The translations under genes and the position numbers were made by a program. The notes beneath the pieces are model-generated. The model saw only the letters and a program-made list of their open reading frames with translations. It searched no databases and was not told where the DNA came from. From NCBI GenBank assembly GCA_963745175.1, contig CAVUWK010000005.1, positions 186,001 through 250,000 on the forward strand: 64,000 nt of DNA. The letters run 5' to 3'. This stretch comes from Bog-473 sp963745175 (GTDB lineage: Bacteria > Actinomycetota > Acidimicrobiia > Acidimicrobiales > RAAP-2). Positions 53,588 to 60,382 of this stretch are shown here, piece by piece (position 1 is the first letter of the stretch; the number at the start of each line of letters is the position of its first letter).

Positions 53588-53621
53588 AAGCGGCCCGCCC
53601 CTCACCGGGGGCGGGCCGCTT
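53588..53621. terminator. Bidirectional hairpin terminator between copy B and bioF-bioD
   Basis: The same 14-bp perfect stem as after copy A, here between the + gene ending at 53565 and the - gene ending at 53654, so it can stop transcription from both sides. Confidence 0.82.
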
Positions 53622-53653
53622 GCGTTGTGCACCCTTCGTCGCGAGCGTTGCCT

Positions 53654-55543
53654 TCAGCCCGACACGAGAGCCGACAACTCCGTCGCGCCACCCGGCATCT
53701 CGACCACCCTCAGCCCGTCCCGGCTGCGCAGCCACTCGGCATTCCGGATGTGCACGTCCTCGGTGGGATCGAAGCGGTTCAGGACCACGACGAAGTCGGC
53801 GGCCACGCCGCCGAGGGAATCGGTCGAGAGGCGTACCGCGTTGATGGTCCCCAGTCCGGCGTCAGCGACGAGCACGATCAGATCCGGGCCGAGCGTCTGA
53901 CAGAGTTGGAGACAATCGCCGTCGCTCGCGATCGGCGAACGAACGCCGCCAGCTGTCTCGACCAGACCGATCTCCACCTGCTCGGGCCACGACAGGGTCA
54001 CCTCGTCGACCAGGTCGGCGATCCCGAAGGCGGGCCGCCCCAATGCCTCGGCCGCCATCGGGGGCGCCATCGGAACCTCGTACCAGCGGTGCGGCGGGCA
54101 GACGGACTCGGGCGGCTCTCCGCTGGCCGATCCGAGGACGGCGGCATCGCGGCGCTGCGGATCGTCGCCCGGCGCGAAGGACTGCGCCGGCTTGCGCGCC
54201 GCCACGCGCAGGCCCCCGGCCCGCAGGTCGCTCAGGAGGCGCGCCGTCACCCAGGTCTTGCCGACGTCGGTCCCGGTGCCGAGGACGACAACGAGCCGTC
54301 GGGGACGGTGACCGGGAGTAGAGGGACCGGTCAGAGCGCCACTGTCTCCGGGCGGCGCACGCGGCGCAGCGCATCGAATGAGCCGGCTGACATCCTCGTC
54401 CGCATGCGCCGCCGACAACGTGACCCGCAGCCGGCTCGTTCCGACCGCGACGGTCGGCGGGCGGATGGCCGGCACCCACAGTCCCTGTTCCAACAGGGCC
54501 GCCGACGCCTTGAGGGCGGCCTGCTCGGACCCGAGGACGACCGGGATGATCGGGCTCGGGTGCCCTGGCGCGACGAGCCCGGCCTCCGAGAGCCGGTCGA
54601 TCAGGGAGGCGAGGCGAGCCGTCAGCGCTGCGCCCTCGGCGGAGCGCAGCACGGCCAGCGCGGCCAGTGCCGCCGCTGCGTCGGCCGGGGACGGCGCGGT
54701 GGAGAAGATGTAGGAGCGGGCCCGGTTGACCAGCAGGTCGACCACGTCGGTTGACGCCGCCACGAAGCCGCCCAGCGAGCCCAACGTCTTGGACAGCGTG
54801 CCCACACGCACGACCGTTCCCCCGGTGGCGCTGCCGGAGTCCCCGCCCCCCGACCCGGCTCCGTCCAGGCCGCCGGGAGGGAGGTGGGGGCCCAGGACGG
54901 CGTGGGCCTCATCGAGCACCAGCAGGGCCCCGTACCGGCGGCACACGTCCACGAGATCGGCGACCGGGGCCGCGTCGCCATCCATGGAGAACACCGTGTC
55001 GGTGACCACCACAGTCGGCGCGCCGTCACCGCCGGGCCCCGCGCCGGCCGAGAGCAGCTCCTCGAGGTGCCCGAGGTCGCTGTGCCGGTACACGCCGAGC
55101 GCCGAGCGGGAGAGCCGGCACCCGTCGATGATGCTGGCGTGGTTCAGCTCGTCCGAGAGCACCCGGACGCCGGGACCGCCGAGGACGGTCAGGACCCCCA
55201 GATTGGCGGCGAAGCCGGTGGGGAAGCAGACTGCGGCCTCGGTCCCCTTCCACCCCGCCAGCGCCTCCTCGAGCTCATGGTGGACGGGGCGGGATCCGGT
55301 GACGAGCCGGGACGCTCCCGAGCCGGCGCCCCACTCCTCGAGTGCGTCGCGTGCCGCCGCCACGACCGCGGGGTGCGCGCTCAAGCCGAGATAGTCGTTC
55401 GAGGCGAACGACACGACAGGCCTGCCGTGAAGCATCCCGGCCGGGCCGCGGGCGTCGAACGCCCGGGGCGAGCGCCACCGGCCTTCGTCGACCACCTGGT
55501 CGAGCTGGCTCCGGATCCGGGCCGGCCAGGGGTCAGGGGTCAC
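53654..55543 (-). CDS. bioF-bioD: BioF-BioD fusion: 8-amino-7-oxononanoate synthase / dethiobiotin synthetase
   Basis: 629 aa in one frame, starting at a GTG that shares a base with the bioA stop. Residues ~1-390 are BioF: FASNDYLGL, D211-E-A-H, and the PLP lysine K252 in TLSKTLGSLGG. A 20-residue Pro-rich linker (~392-415) leads to BioD: Walker A GTGTDVGKT (422-430), K451-P in AARKPAQSF, and VETAGGVRSP (529-537). The order BioF (KAPA made) and BioD (ring closed with CO2 and ATP) brackets the step by BioA, whose gene lies directly upstream. All catalytic motifs look intact, so both halves should be active. Confidence 0.93.
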   Translation of the reverse strand: MTPDPWPARIRSQLDQVVDEGRWRSPRAFDARGPAGMLHGRPVVSFASNDYLGLSAHPAVVAAARDALEEWGAGSGASRLVTGSRPVHHELEEALAGWKGTEAAVCFPTGFAANLGVLTVLGGPGVRVLSDELNHASIIDGCRLSRSALGVYRHSDLGHLEELLSAGAGPGGDGAPTVVVTDTVFSMDGDAAPVADLVDVCRRYGALLVLDEAHAVLGPHLPPGGLDGAGSGGGDSGSATGGTVVRVGTLSKTLGSLGGFVAASTDVVDLLVNRARSYIFSTAPSPADAAAALAALAVLRSAEGAALTARLASLIDRLSEAGLVAPGHPSPIIPVVLGSEQAALKASAALLEQGLWVPAIRPPTVAVGTSRLRVTLSAAHADEDVSRLIRCAAPRAPPGDSGALTGPSTPGHRPRRLVVVLGTGTDVGKTWVTARLLSDLRAGGLRVAARKPAQSFAPGDDPQRRDAAVLGSASGEPPESVCPPHRWYEVPMAPPMAAEALGRPAFGIADLVDEVTLSWPEQVEIGLVETAGGVRSPIASDGDCLQLCQTLGPDLIVLVADAGLGTINAVRLSTDSLGGVAADFVVVLNRFDPTEDVHIRNAEWLRSRDGLRVVEMPGGATELSALVSG

Positions 55544-56850
55544 TATCCGGTCGCTCCGGCCACGTCCTCGAGCGACGCATCCAGCGCGTCGACCATCCGG
55601 ACCACCTCGTCTGCGGTGATGGTCAGGGGCGGCATCAGCACGACCACGTCACCCAGCGGCCGCAACAGCACCCCGCGCGAGACGGCTCCCGCGCACACCC
55701 GCCTCCCCCAGCGCAGCCCCGGCTCGGGCGGGTTCAGCTCGATCCCGACCATGAGGCCGCGCTGGCGTACCTCGCGCACGGCGGGCCGACGACGGATCCG
55801 TTCGTCGAGGAGGACCGCCAGCTGCTGGGCCCGGGCGCGCACGTTGCTCAGCACCGCCCGGGACTCGATGAGGCGCAGGTGCTCGAGCGCCACCGCTGCC
55901 GCCAGTGCATTCCCCCCGTAGGAGTGCCCGTGGTAGAAGGTGGCCGGCCCGAGGTCGGCGCCGAGGAACGCGTCATACACCTCTCCGGCCGCGACCGTGG
56001 CCGACATGGCGAGATACCCGCCGGTGATCCCTTTGCCCAGGCAGAGCAGGTCCGGCCGCAGTCCGCACTGCTCGGAGGCGAACAGCGTCCCCGTCCGCCC
56101 GAACCCGGTCGCCACCTCGTCACAGATCAGGAGGACGCCGGCCTGCCTGCATGCATCGCCGACCTGGCGCACGTCGGCCGCAGACGCACACAACATCCCC
56201 GACGCTCCCTGGACCAGTGGCTCGAGCACGACGGCCGCCAGCTCGCCGGCGTGCGCGGCGATGGCCGCGCAGGCCTTGGCCGCCCATCCGGGATCGGCGT
56301 AGCCGGGCGTGCGGACCACCGGGAAGCACAGGGGTTCGAACACCGAGCTGAACACCCCGCCGTCGCCCAAGGAGAGCGAGCCGATGGTGTCGCCGTGGTA
56401 CGCATCGCCGAGCCCGAGGAACGTGGTGCGCCCAGACACGCCCCGGTTGACCCAGTACTGGAACGCGATCTTGAGCGCCTGCTCGACCGCTACCGCGCCA
56501 TCCGCGGCGAACAGGAAATGGGGGTCGTCGACCGGCACGACGGCGGCGAGGGCCTCCGCCAGCTCGACGACCACCGTGTTCCCGTTGCCCAGCATGGTCG
56601 AGTGGGCGACCTTGCCCGCCTGGGCCAGGAGGGCGGCGTCGAGCTCGGGCACACGGTGGCCAAGGGTGTTGACCCACAGGGACGAGATCGCATCGAGGTA
56701 GTGCTTCCCGTCGGCGTCGATCAGCTCGCGGCCCTCGGCCCGGTCGATCACCAGGGGTGCGCTCTCGGCGTAGGCCGCCATCTGGGTGAACCCGTGCCAG
56801 ACCACGTCGGCGTCGCGTTCGACCCAGCTCTTCGGATTGGTGCCGCTCAC
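55543..56850 (-). CDS. bioA: Adenosylmethionine-8-amino-7-oxononanoate aminotransferase BioA
   Basis: 435 aa. Class III aminotransferase: DAISSLWVNTLGHRVPELDAA (substrate-side Trp58), GDAYHGDTIGS (Tyr151), LICDEVATGFGRTG (Asp244 for the PLP ring), and the PLP lysine K273 in LGKGITGGYLAMS. SAM is the amino donor (established). Followed by the BioF-BioD fusion with a TAGTG overlap. Together with bioB and bsaP at 45.7-47.1 kb, the four reactions from pimeloyl thioester to biotin are covered; no pimeloyl-forming gene is seen. Confidence 0.95.
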   Translation of the reverse strand: MSGTNPKSWVERDADVVWHGFTQMAAYAESAPLVIDRAEGRELIDADGKHYLDAISSLWVNTLGHRVPELDAALLAQAGKVAHSTMLGNGNTVVVELAEALAAVVPVDDPHFLFAADGAVAVEQALKIAFQYWVNRGVSGRTTFLGLGDAYHGDTIGSLSLGDGGVFSSVFEPLCFPVVRTPGYADPGWAAKACAAIAAHAGELAAVVLEPLVQGASGMLCASAADVRQVGDACRQAGVLLICDEVATGFGRTGTLFASEQCGLRPDLLCLGKGITGGYLAMSATVAAGEVYDAFLGADLGPATFYHGHSYGGNALAAAVALEHLRLIESRAVLSNVRARAQQLAVLLDERIRRRPAVREVRQRGLMVGIELNPPEPGLRWGRRVCAGAVSRGVLLRPLGDVVVLMPPLTITADEVVRMVDALDASLEDVAGATG

Positions 56851-56912
56851 GCCCCGATTCTGGACCAGACCGCGCCGGCCGGACCAGGCGGCCCCGTGCG
56901 CGAGAATGGGTC

Positions 56913-57389
56913 ATGGACCTGATCGGCGTGGTCGACACCATGTTCGCCCGCTATGACATGGGCGCCGAGGCGCTCGCCGAGCTGTCCGAATGCCCCGGGT
57001 ACGGCACCCGTTTCACCACGCTCCGGCGCACCGTCCCGGGCTTCAAGGACCTGGCGGTGGCGGCGAAGGTGATGATCGAGGAGGACGGCTGCCGCATTGT
57101 GGTCGCCCTCGGCATGCCCGGCCGCGAGCAGGTCGACAAGGTCTGCGCCCACGAGGCGTCGACCGGGATCATGACGGCGCAGCTGATGACGAACACGCCG
57201 ATCCTGGAGGTCTTCGTCCATGAGGACGAGTCCGACGATCCGGCCGAGCTGGCCATGGTGTTCAAGAACCGCTCGCGCGATCACGCCCGCAACGCCTATC
57301 TCATGCTCTACGAACCCGAGCAGCTCGTCGCCCGGGCCGGTCAGGGCGTCCGCCAGGGTTTCGCCCACGCCGGGCCGCTCGACCTGTAG
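56913..57389 (+). CDS. ribC: Archaeal-type riboflavin synthase (RibC)
   Basis: 158 aa. GVVDTMFARYDMG, RRTVPGFKDLAVAAKVMIEEDGC, VVALGMPGREQVDKVCAHEASTG and LMTNTPILEVFVHEDE are the conserved blocks of the archaeal riboflavin synthase, related to lumazine synthase, which is unrelated to the bacterial RibE trimer. The C-terminal VRQGFAHAGP also matches. It dismutates two lumazine molecules to riboflavin. Divergent from bioA (63-base gap). A decayed copy of its C-terminus lies at 60243-60318. I do not know whether the genome also has a bacterial-type enzyme. Confidence 0.92.
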   Translation: MDLIGVVDTMFARYDMGAEALAELSECPGYGTRFTTLRRTVPGFKDLAVAAKVMIEEDGCRIVVALGMPGREQVDKVCAHEASTGIMTAQLMTNTPILEVFVHEDESDDPAELAMVFKNRSRDHARNAYLMLYEPEQLVARAGQGVRQGFAHAGPLDL

Positions 57390-57460
57390 AACCCGCACTA
57401 CCTCCTGAGCCCGGGCGCGGTTCGACCCTCAGGCGACGGGGCAGGGACAGGGACATGAGT

Positions 57461-58111
57461 TCAGTCAACGGGCTTCGTTTGGGGGCGGTGGTCGCCGAGG
57501 ATGCCTTGCCCAGCCAAGGACGCGGCTTGGGCGCGGTTGCGAACGTCAAGCTTGGCGTACAGATGGCGTAGCTGGGTCTTGATCGTGTTCTCACTGACGT
57601 AGAGATGGCTGCCGAGCTCCCGGTTCGTCATCCCTGTCGACAACAACGACAAGAGCTCGCTTTCGCGCTCGGTCAGTCCGATCTCGCGCCCTGGCCATCG
57701 GAGCGCTTCGTCGATCTGGGCGTGCTGAGACCGTTGGGTCAGAACGACTCGGTCGCCTCTTGCTGCAGCCTTGATGCCGTCAATGATTTGCTGCCGTGGT
57801 GCAGCCTTGGAGATAAATCCTCGAGCGCCGGCATCCATTGCGCTGCGCACAGCCTGAGGTCGATCGGAAAAGCTGAATACCACGACTGCTCCATTACTGG
57901 AGTCGGCGCCGAGAGAGCGGACTCTTTCGCCGAGGGAGCCGAGCTCTCCGTAGGTGTCGAGCAGCGTGACATCGACCCCTCGCCTCGGGCCCTTTCGAAC
58001 GTCGATCTCGATGACCTGGATCTCCGGCTCACTGAACCTGAGGAGGGCACGGAGGCCCTCGAGGACGATCATGTAGTCATTAACGAGCGCGACGCGGATC
58101 GGTTTGGGCAT
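57461..58111 (-). CDS. NarL/FixJ-type response regulator
   Basis: 216 aa. An N-terminal receiver domain (VALVNDY with only one acidic residue at the usual acid pair; D52 in DVTLLDTYG as the phosphoacceptor candidate) and a LuxR-type HTH at ~145-205 (GLTERESELLSLLSTGMTNRELGSHLYVSENTIKTQLRHLYAKL). The conserved Ser/Thr and Lys positions are VFSFSD and FISKAAP. No cognate kinase is adjacent. A perfect 20-bp palindrome sits 30 bases before the start, consistent with autoregulation. Confidence 0.88.
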   Translation of the reverse strand: MPKPIRVALVNDYMIVLEGLRALLRFSEPEIQVIEIDVRKGPRRGVDVTLLDTYGELGSLGERVRSLGADSSNGAVVVFSFSDRPQAVRSAMDAGARGFISKAAPRQQIIDGIKAAARGDRVVLTQRSQHAQIDEALRWPGREIGLTERESELLSLLSTGMTNRELGSHLYVSENTIKTQLRHLYAKLDVRNRAQAASLAGQGILGDHRPQTKPVD

Positions 58112-58141
58112 GGCTTCACTTTAAGAGGGTTTATGGCTGAT

Positions 58142-58161
58142 AATCACCCGATCGGGTGATT
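58142..58161. promoter_or_regulatory. Perfect 20-bp palindrome upstream of the NarL-type regulator
   Basis: AATCACCCGATCGGGTGATT reads identically on both strands. It lies 30 bases upstream of the regulator ATG (58111) and about 230 bases before the + strand STAS gene. It is likely an operator for a dimeric regulator; the neighbouring NarL-type protein is the obvious candidate. Confidence 0.85.
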
Positions 58162-58394
58162 GATTGAAAACGCTGCTTCAACCATGCTGACGGGAGCGGT
58201 AGATCGAAGAAGAAACAGAGATGCTGAACCTCACGAGACACTTTTGGTATGGCTCTACCGAAAGGAAGGGCTGCGAAGGGAAGGGCTGCGAAGCGAGGCG
58301 GATCAACGAGAAGGCCCTCGAGCAGGTCAGTCCTCCGCCACGGCACGGAGGCGGCGCCAGCTCTCTACGGTGGCCGCGTAAGGAGGGACATGTG
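58162..58394. other. Intergenic region between regulator and STAS gene
   Basis: No supported gene. A GAAGGGCTGCGAAG element is repeated twice at ~58264-58290. Short open frames here are Arg-rich or low-complexity and lack ribosome-binding sites. AAGGAGG at its right end serves the STAS gene. Confidence 0.5.
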
Positions 58395-58742
58395 ATGGTG
58401 GACCTGTTTGGTCTTACTTCTTACGACTTCGACGGAGGTCGTGTCTTCGTCCTGAGGGGAGAGCTTGACGCATGCTCGTGTCGGGGACTTGCTGGGCTCG
58501 TCACGGGACCTCCTGGCTCTCTCCTGGTCGTCGACCTTGGCCAGCTCACCTTCATCGACTCGTCCGGGCTGGGCGCCCTGCACGCTGCAAGGCAAATGGC
58601 GATCAAGAACGGAGGGACCCTTGTCGTCTGCCGTCCGAGTCCGATCGTCCACCGAGTGTTGGAGATCACGGGTCTCGACCTGTGGATCACGGATTGGGAT
58701 CCAGAGTGGTCGAAGGGTTCCGCGGTGGGATGTGCGCCGTAG
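58395..58742 (+). CDS. STAS-domain anti-sigma factor antagonist
   Basis: 115 aa from the ATG at 58395, with AAGGAGG about eight bases upstream; the longer frame has no such site. VFVLRGELDACSCRGL, then LLVVDLGQLTFIDSSGLGALHAA: the DSSGL loop includes the Ser that anti-sigma kinases phosphorylate in SpoIIAA/RsbV proteins. Unphosphorylated, such proteins bind the anti-sigma factor and free a stress sigma factor (established). The likely partner here is the MEDS-HATPase protein at 60383-61366. Confidence 0.9.
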   Translation: MVDLFGLTSYDFDGGRVFVLRGELDACSCRGLAGLVTGPPGSLLVVDLGQLTFIDSSGLGALHAARQMAIKNGGTLVVCRPSPIVHRVLEITGLDLWITDWDPEWSKGSAVGCAP

Positions 58743-58844
58743 GACACGCATTGAGTCTGCAACCCCCTGTTACTCGTTGCCGGCGCAGGGGAGTTGGCGG
58801 GAAGAACGAGTCCTGGGTCCCAGACGTGAGTGTTGACCTCAGGC

Positions 58845-59192
58845 CTACCTCTTGTTCACCGATCGCATCCGGGAACGGGCCTCAATCTGTTTGCAAGCCA
58901 TCCTCTTGGTCCTGAATACGAACCGTTCACCTGACGAAGTCTCGACGATCAAGGTGTTGCGCGACAAACCGTGTCGTTTGCAAAACACCGCGGTGAACTC
59001 GTCGAGGTTGACCGCCGCAAGTTCCGCTCCGGCGGGGCCGGCGAACAGAAGGCGCTGATTCGTGAGGATGAGCTCTCCAACCGATTCCCGCGAACCTGAG
59101 CTATTGGGTTCTAACAGGCAGCGAGCCGGCCAGGTCCTGCGCACCCACTCGTCTCTATGCAGTTGAGACCACCGACCATCTACCTGAATCAT
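58845..59192 (-). CDS. Small PH/GRAM-like domain protein
   Basis: 115 aa from the ATG at 59192, with GGAGGAGAGG upstream; a TTG at 59213 has no matching site. ESVGELILTNQRLLFAGPAG and LIVETSSGERFVFRTKRM form the beta-hairpin pattern of bacterial PH or GRAM-like domains. Function unknown. Possibly membrane-lipid binding. An inverted repeat CTTGTA-N10-TACAAG (59217-59238) lies 25 bases upstream. Confidence 0.65.
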   Translation of the reverse strand: MIQVDGRWSQLHRDEWVRRTWPARCLLEPNSSGSRESVGELILTNQRLLFAGPAGAELAAVNLDEFTAVFCKRHGLSRNTLIVETSSGERFVFRTKRMACKQIEARSRMRSVNKR

Positions 59193-59394
59193 CGATCCCT
59201 CTCCTCCGAACAAGATCTTGTAAACGGTTGTCTACAAGTCAATACGCCTCCGCAAAGTGGCAAGGCATATTCCACGATCCCCGTTGGTCTAAACGGAGTT
59301 AGTTCGGAACGCTTATTTCTTGCGACATGCGGACCCCGGGTTTCGTACATGTCCATACGGGTATTGCCATCGCAACTTCAAATGGGAGGTTGTC
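59193..59394. promoter_or_regulatory. Divergent promoter region with SigB/SigF-type element
   Basis: Contains the inverted repeat at 59217-59238 on the left and the GTTT-N15-GGGTAT element at 59340-59364 on the right. It drives the PH-like gene leftward and the DUF6458 gene rightward. Confidence 0.7.
59340..59364 (+). promoter_or_regulatory. SigB/SigF-type promoter (GTTT-N15-GGGTAT)
   Basis: GGGTTT with GTTT at 59340-59343, a 15-base spacer, and GGGTAT at 59359-59364. This matches the consensus of the actinobacterial general-stress sigma factors (SigF in mycobacteria, SigB in streptomycetes). The ATG is at 59395 with GGGAGG before it, so the leader would be about 25 bases. Confidence 0.82.
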
Positions 59395-59649
59395 ATGGTT
59401 GGAGCTGGAGGACTTGTTGCGAGCATTATCGCCTTCGCGGTGGGCGCCATTTTGGATTACGCCGTCACCGTGAGTCCCGATCAACACGGATTCAACGTGA
59501 ACAAGGTCGGCGTGATCTTGATGATCGTCGGCGTGGTGGGAGCAGCGCTGTCCCTGATCGCCATGGTTGTGGCGAACACTCGTCGTCATCGGACCACCGT
59601 TGACGATGGGCAGGGAAATACTGTTCGTCGAGTTGATTCCACCTACTAA
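59395..59649 (+). CDS. DUF6458 family small membrane protein
   Basis: 84 aa. Two helices: LVASIIAFAVGAILDYAVTV and VGVILMIVGVVGAALSLIAMV, with NKVGVILMIVGVVG typical of this family. The C-terminus is charged (NTRRHRTTVDDGQGNTVRR). Its promoter is of stress-sigma type. Function unknown; probably membrane stress. Confidence 0.85.
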   Translation: MVGAGGLVASIIAFAVGAILDYAVTVSPDQHGFNVNKVGVILMIVGVVGAALSLIAMVVANTRRHRTTVDDGQGNTVRRVDSTY

Positions 59650-59659
59650 AAACCCTTGT

Positions 59660-59715
59660 CAGGCAGTGCGATCAGGCGAAGCAGGCAGTGCGATCAGGCG
59701 AAGCAGGCAGTGCGA
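59660..59715. repeat. 22-bp tandem repeat before csbD
   Basis: The unit CAGGCAGTGCGATCAGGCGAAG is at 59660-59681 and 59682-59703, with a 12-base partial third copy to 59715. It lies between the DUF6458 stop and the CsbD start. Could be slippage-derived, or a post-transcriptional spacer. Confidence 0.85.
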
Positions 59716-59739
59716 GACCATCACGCGAAAGGGGATCTG

Positions 59740-59913
59740 ATGTCATCGGTCAACAAGGCCAAGAACAAAGCTCAAGAAGCAAAAGGTCATCTCAAGGAAG
59801 CGGCCGGCAAGGCCACGAACGACCGGACTCTCCAAGCCAAAGGCAAAGGAGACAAGGCCGCTGGCAACTTGAAGCAAGCGGGAGAAAAAGTCAAAGACGC
59901 TTTCAAGAAATAG
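59740..59913 (+). CDS. CsbD family stress protein
   Basis: 57 aa from the ATG at 59740 (AAAGGGGA upstream). NKAKNKAQEAKGHLKEAAGKATNDRTLQAKGKGDKAAGNLKQ is the CsbD pattern: an amphipathic Lys/Ala/Gly helix bundle. CsbD is part of the SigB regulon in Bacillus (established); here it lies just after a SigF-type promoter unit. Confidence 0.92.
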   Translation: MSSVNKAKNKAQEAKGHLKEAAGKATNDRTLQAKGKGDKAAGNLKQAGEKVKDAFKK

Positions 59914-59954
59914 GCGTCTCGGCTGTCGGTCTAATCAACTTGTTTTGGATATCT

Positions 59955-59971
59955 GTGCCCAACCTGGGCAC
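59955..59971 (+). promoter_or_regulatory. Short perfect hairpin before the hydrophobic protein gene
   Basis: GTGCCCA (59955-59961) and TGGGCAC (59965-59971) pair perfectly with a three-base loop, 19 bases before the ATG at 59991. It could be a weak terminator for csbD or an element controlling translation downstream. Confidence 0.5.
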
Positions 59972-59990
59972 CTGAAAAAGGGGAACGAGA

Positions 59991-60152
59991 ATGCTCATAA
60001 TCGTGTTGGCTCTTTTGGTACTCATTCTTTTCGGCGCAGGATTTGCCGTTCACCTGTTGTGGATTGCGGCCGTCGTCCTCGCCGTGGTGTGGGTCGTCAG
60101 CTTCGCTGTTGGTCGCGGTGAAGGCGCCGGCCGCAGGTCGCTCCGCCGCTAG
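59991..60152 (+). CDS. Hydrophobic small membrane protein
   Basis: 53 aa, with AAAGGGGA seven bases before the ATG. Two adjacent hydrophobic stretches (LIIVLALLVLILFGAGFAVH and LLWIAAVVLAVVWVVSFAVG) precede a basic tail (GRRSLRR). It matches the small 'hydrophobic protein' type found in actinomycetes and often near CsbD-like genes. Role unknown, perhaps membrane stress. Confidence 0.75.
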   Translation: MLIIVLALLVLILFGAGFAVHLLWIAAVVLAVVWVVSFAVGRGEGAGRRSLRR

Positions 60153-60242
60153 GCGCTGGAGATGGCGATCTCGGCCCGTTCGGAGGTCGGCTCGAATCAG
60201 CCGTCGCTCGAATCTCGATCTGAAACGCGGGCGCAGCGGGAC

Positions 60243-60318
60243 AGCCGAGCCCGAGCAGCTCATCGTCTGGGCCGGTCGTGACGTTCGGCAGGGCTTCACT
60301 CCGCCGGGTCGCTCGACT
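60243..60318 (+). pseudogene. Decayed C-terminal remnant of archaeal-type riboflavin synthase
   Basis: The frame reads EPEQLIVWAGRDVRQGFTPP, which aligns with EPEQLVARAGQGVRQGFAHA at the end of the intact RibC (57313-57389). Nucleotides are also similar, with one base missing before the end that puts the last codons out of frame. No N-terminal two-thirds is visible, so this is a fragment. It suggests that a second copy once existed, or that DNA was rearranged across this 3-kb interval. Confidence 0.78.
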
Positions 60319-60382
60319 CAACACCTCCGCCGCCTCCCGAGCCCGAGGAACCTTGTCAGAGAGGATCTAATCCGAGCGCCTG

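Larger units (their letters stand above)
50404..53629. repeat. Long direct repeat, copy B
   Basis: Same layout as copy A: leader, gene, terminator. Differences concentrate at 51495-52189 inside the beta-helix, plus one codon insertion (+3) and a single-base loss in a C-run at 52744-52749, for a net +2. The 5' kilobase and 3' ~1.4 kb match copy A almost exactly. Confidence 0.92.

Noticed and set aside
45700..57000. Biotin- or FMN-type riboswitch near the biotin and riboflavin genes
   Set aside because: No RFN-element-like conserved blocks precede ribC (only 63 bases to bioA) and no BirA/BioR-type palindrome was seen before bioB or bioA.
58131..58381. Short open frames around the palindrome region
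   Set aside because: They overlap each other on both strands, have low-complexity or Arg-rich content, and no ribosome-binding sites.
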